A DNA stretch of 64,000 bases from Salinispira pacifica (GTDB lineage Bacteria > Spirochaetota > Spirochaetia > DSM-27196 > Salinispiraceae), in the NCBI RefSeq assembly GCF_000507245.1, contig NC_023035.1, positions 3,143,570 through 3,207,569 of the forward strand, given 5' to 3'. The notes beneath the pieces are model-generated. The model was not told the DNA's origin, searched no databases, and saw only the letters and a program-made list of their open reading frames with translations. Below are positions 62,757 to 64,000 of this stretch, piece after piece; position 1 is the first letter of the stretch, and each line of letters starts with the position of its first letter. The position numbers and the translations under genes are program-made.

Positions 62757-64000
62757 ATGGGTGAAAAAATCATGTTCGGTCACAGCAATATGGACCTGGA
62801 CTGCTTTGGAAGTCTCAGCATGGCCCGGTATCTGTATCCCGGTCACCTGATGGTCAGAAGCGGCCGGATCCATCCTGTGGCCAAGAATCTGTATACCGTC
62901 TACCGGGATCATCTGGAGATGATTACTGCAAAAGAGCTGAAAAAGCACAGCATCGATGAGGTGGTGATAATGGACACCCGGCAGTACGACAGGGTTAAGG
63001 AGTACTTCCGGTTCATTCCCGACTTCAGTGGAAAAATCACCGTGTACGATCATCATTGCGAAACGGATTGCGATATTCCCGGTGCCAGCGTCTACGACGG
63101 CGATTTCGGAGCCAACACCTCCATGCTGTGCATGGAACTGCTGAAGCGCGACATCCATGTTGATGAGAACGACGCAACCATCGCTCTGGCGGGAATCTAT
63201 GCGGACACCGGAAACTTTTCCCACGGCAACGTTACCGGCAGGGATTTTCAGGCCGCCCAGTATCTCATGGAACACGGTGCCTCGCTGAATGCCGTGGGAA
63301 AACTTCTTTCCAAGCTGAGAGAAGAACACCAGGTGAGCTTGTTTCACCGCCTGCTGAACACCATTCAGTTCCACAATATCCAGGGATATTCCATCATCAC
63401 CAGCTGGATGAAACTGGAGGGCCAGATGGCGGGGCTTGCCGCGGTAATTGAGCGGATTTTTGAAGTTGAGGACGCAGATGCCTACATTGCCGTTTTCGAG
63501 CTTGAAAAAGAGGGTTCCCATCTGCTCATCGGGCGGGCGGGAAATCCCCGTATCGATCTGAATATTATTATGAACAGCTTCGGCGGAGCAGGCCATCCCC
63601 AGGCTGCCAGCGCATTAATCAAGAACTCATCGGGATTTCCCATATACGCACACCTGTTGAACATGCTGGAACAGCGGCTGAAGCACGCTCTTACCAGCAT
63701 GGAGCTGATGCGGGAGGCGGTGACTATTTCCCGGAAGATGACACTCCTGGATTCGGCCCTGCGACTTGAAGAGAGCGGCAATTCCGGGGCGCCGGTGGTG
63801 GATGAAGACGAACGTCTGGTGGGGATGATCACCCTCAGGGACATCCAAAAAGGACGAAAAGCCGGACAGATGAACGCACCGGTCCATGCATATATGACCA
63901 GAAATGTGATTCACGCCGACAGAAACACCACCATCCGGGAGATCGAGCAGATGTTTTACCGCCACGATATCGGTCACCTTCCTATCCTCGAAGATGAAAA
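62757..64000 (+). CDS. DHH-family phosphoesterase with CBS domains (3' end outside the window)
   Basis: The frame is open to the right edge (about 414 residues seen). Residues ~1-310 are a DHH/DHHA1 phosphoesterase: FGHSNMDLDCFGSL, EVVIMDTRQYDRV, the DHH motif in VYDHHCETD, GIYADTGNFSHGN, and the DHHA1 motif NSFGGAGHPQAASALI. Two CBS-type segments follow (NSGAPVVDEDERLVGMITLRDI, then MTRNVIHADRNTTIREIEQM and DIGHLPILEDE). The DHH-CBS order is seen in tRNA nucleotidyltransferase/poly(A) polymerase fusions of several bacteria, and the missing part may hold such a domain. ATG 62757 is preferred over ATG 62772, but neither has a clear ribosome site. Confidence 0.85.
   Translation, partial: MGEKIMFGHSNMDLDCFGSLSMARYLYPGHLMVRSGRIHPVAKNLYTVYRDHLEMITAKELKKHSIDEVVIMDTRQYDRVKEYFRFIPDFSGKITVYDHHCETDCDIPGASVYDGDFGANTSMLCMELLKRDIHVDENDATIALAGIYADTGNFSHGNVTGRDFQAAQYLMEHGASLNAVGKLLSKLREEHQVSLFHRLLNTIQFHNIQGYSIITSWMKLEGQMAGLAAVIERIFEVEDADAYIAVFELEKEGSHLLIGRAGNPRIDLNIIMNSFGGAGHPQAASALIKNSSGFPIYAHLLNMLEQRLKHALTSMELMREAVTISRKMTLLDSALRLEESGNSGAPVVDEDERLVGMITLRDIQKGRKAGQMNAPVHAYMTRNVIHADRNTTIREIEQMFYRHDIGHLPILEDE

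Noticed and set aside
1-64000. CRISPR arrays, tRNA, rRNA, IS elements, prophage
   Set aside because: No regularly spaced repeats with unique spacers, no cloverleaf or rRNA-like stretch, and no transposase or phage protein was recognised. The short arrays found have no spacers.

Overview
The window looks like chromosomal DNA of a free-living, probably anaerobic and saline-adapted spirochaete (Spirochaetota, Spirochaeta/Salinispira-like). Three things point this way: a six-step mevalonate operon in the gene order I know from Borrelia (mvaS, fni, mvaA, mvaD, mvaK2, mvaK1), here with fni and mvaA fused; a large pyruvate:ferredoxin oxidoreductase; and compatible-solute carbohydrate genes (trehalose synthase, amylosucrase, a glucosylglycerol-hydrolase-like GH13). 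I see no rRNA, tRNA, IS element, CRISPR array or prophage. The assignment is inference, with no marker gene to confirm it.

Layout. 1-2.1 kb: edge of a membrane or lipoprotein gene, a frameshifted patatin-like lipase and an SRPBCC protein. 2.3-8.9 kb: an unusual oligopeptide-type ABC transporter whose two permeases are each fused to a degenerate M28-peptidase-like extracytoplasmic domain; it has two ATPases and no binding protein. 9.0-14 kb: nifJ behind a CRP-like palindrome, then a tocopherol-cyclase-like gene. 14-25 kb (mostly minus strand): amidase, TrmH methyltransferase, a LacI-like-sensor histidine kinase, UPF0149, a SNF2/SWIM helicase overlapping an RluA-type pseudouridine synthase, AlgH, and a lysine-2,3-aminomutase-family enzyme. 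25-29.6 kb: signalling cluster (GGDEF-EAL, truncated class III cyclase, chemoreceptor). 29.7-35.7 kb: treS divergent from a lacI regulator and amylosucrase, then a secreted DUF4097-like protein. 35.9-43.1 kb: a minus-strand operon of LacI regulator, sugar-binding lipoprotein, two permeases and a GH13 hydrolase. 43.3-50.6 kb: mevalonate operon. 50.6-64 kb: acyltransferase plus zinc-ribbon membrane protein, fba, a metalloprotease/glutaredoxin/FTR trio, threonine aldolase, a REC-PAS plus RelA/SpoT-TPR pair, ychF, a thioredoxin, purE/purK, and the start of a DHH-CBS protein.

Cross-cutting signals. (1) Four genes carry single-base frameshifts in runs of G or C (354, 2306, 47399 twice, 48488), which looks like sequencing or assembly error because essential mevalonate genes are hit. 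(2) Five genes have a sigma70-like promoter whose -10 box ends 6-8 nt before the start codon, so they are candidate leaderless mRNAs. (3) Two perfect TGTGA-N6-TCACA palindromes lie upstream of nifJ and mvaS at distances typical of class I and class II CRP activation. (4) Two identical-core LacI operators, 151 bp apart, flank the sugar-operon promoter. (5) Short tandem repeats of 12, 18 and 21 bp sit in protein linkers and at gene ends.

The best candidate for an undescribed system is the ABC transporter with M28-like domains at 2.3-8.9 kb. The fused isomerase-reductase and the metalloprotease/glutaredoxin/FTR trio come next.
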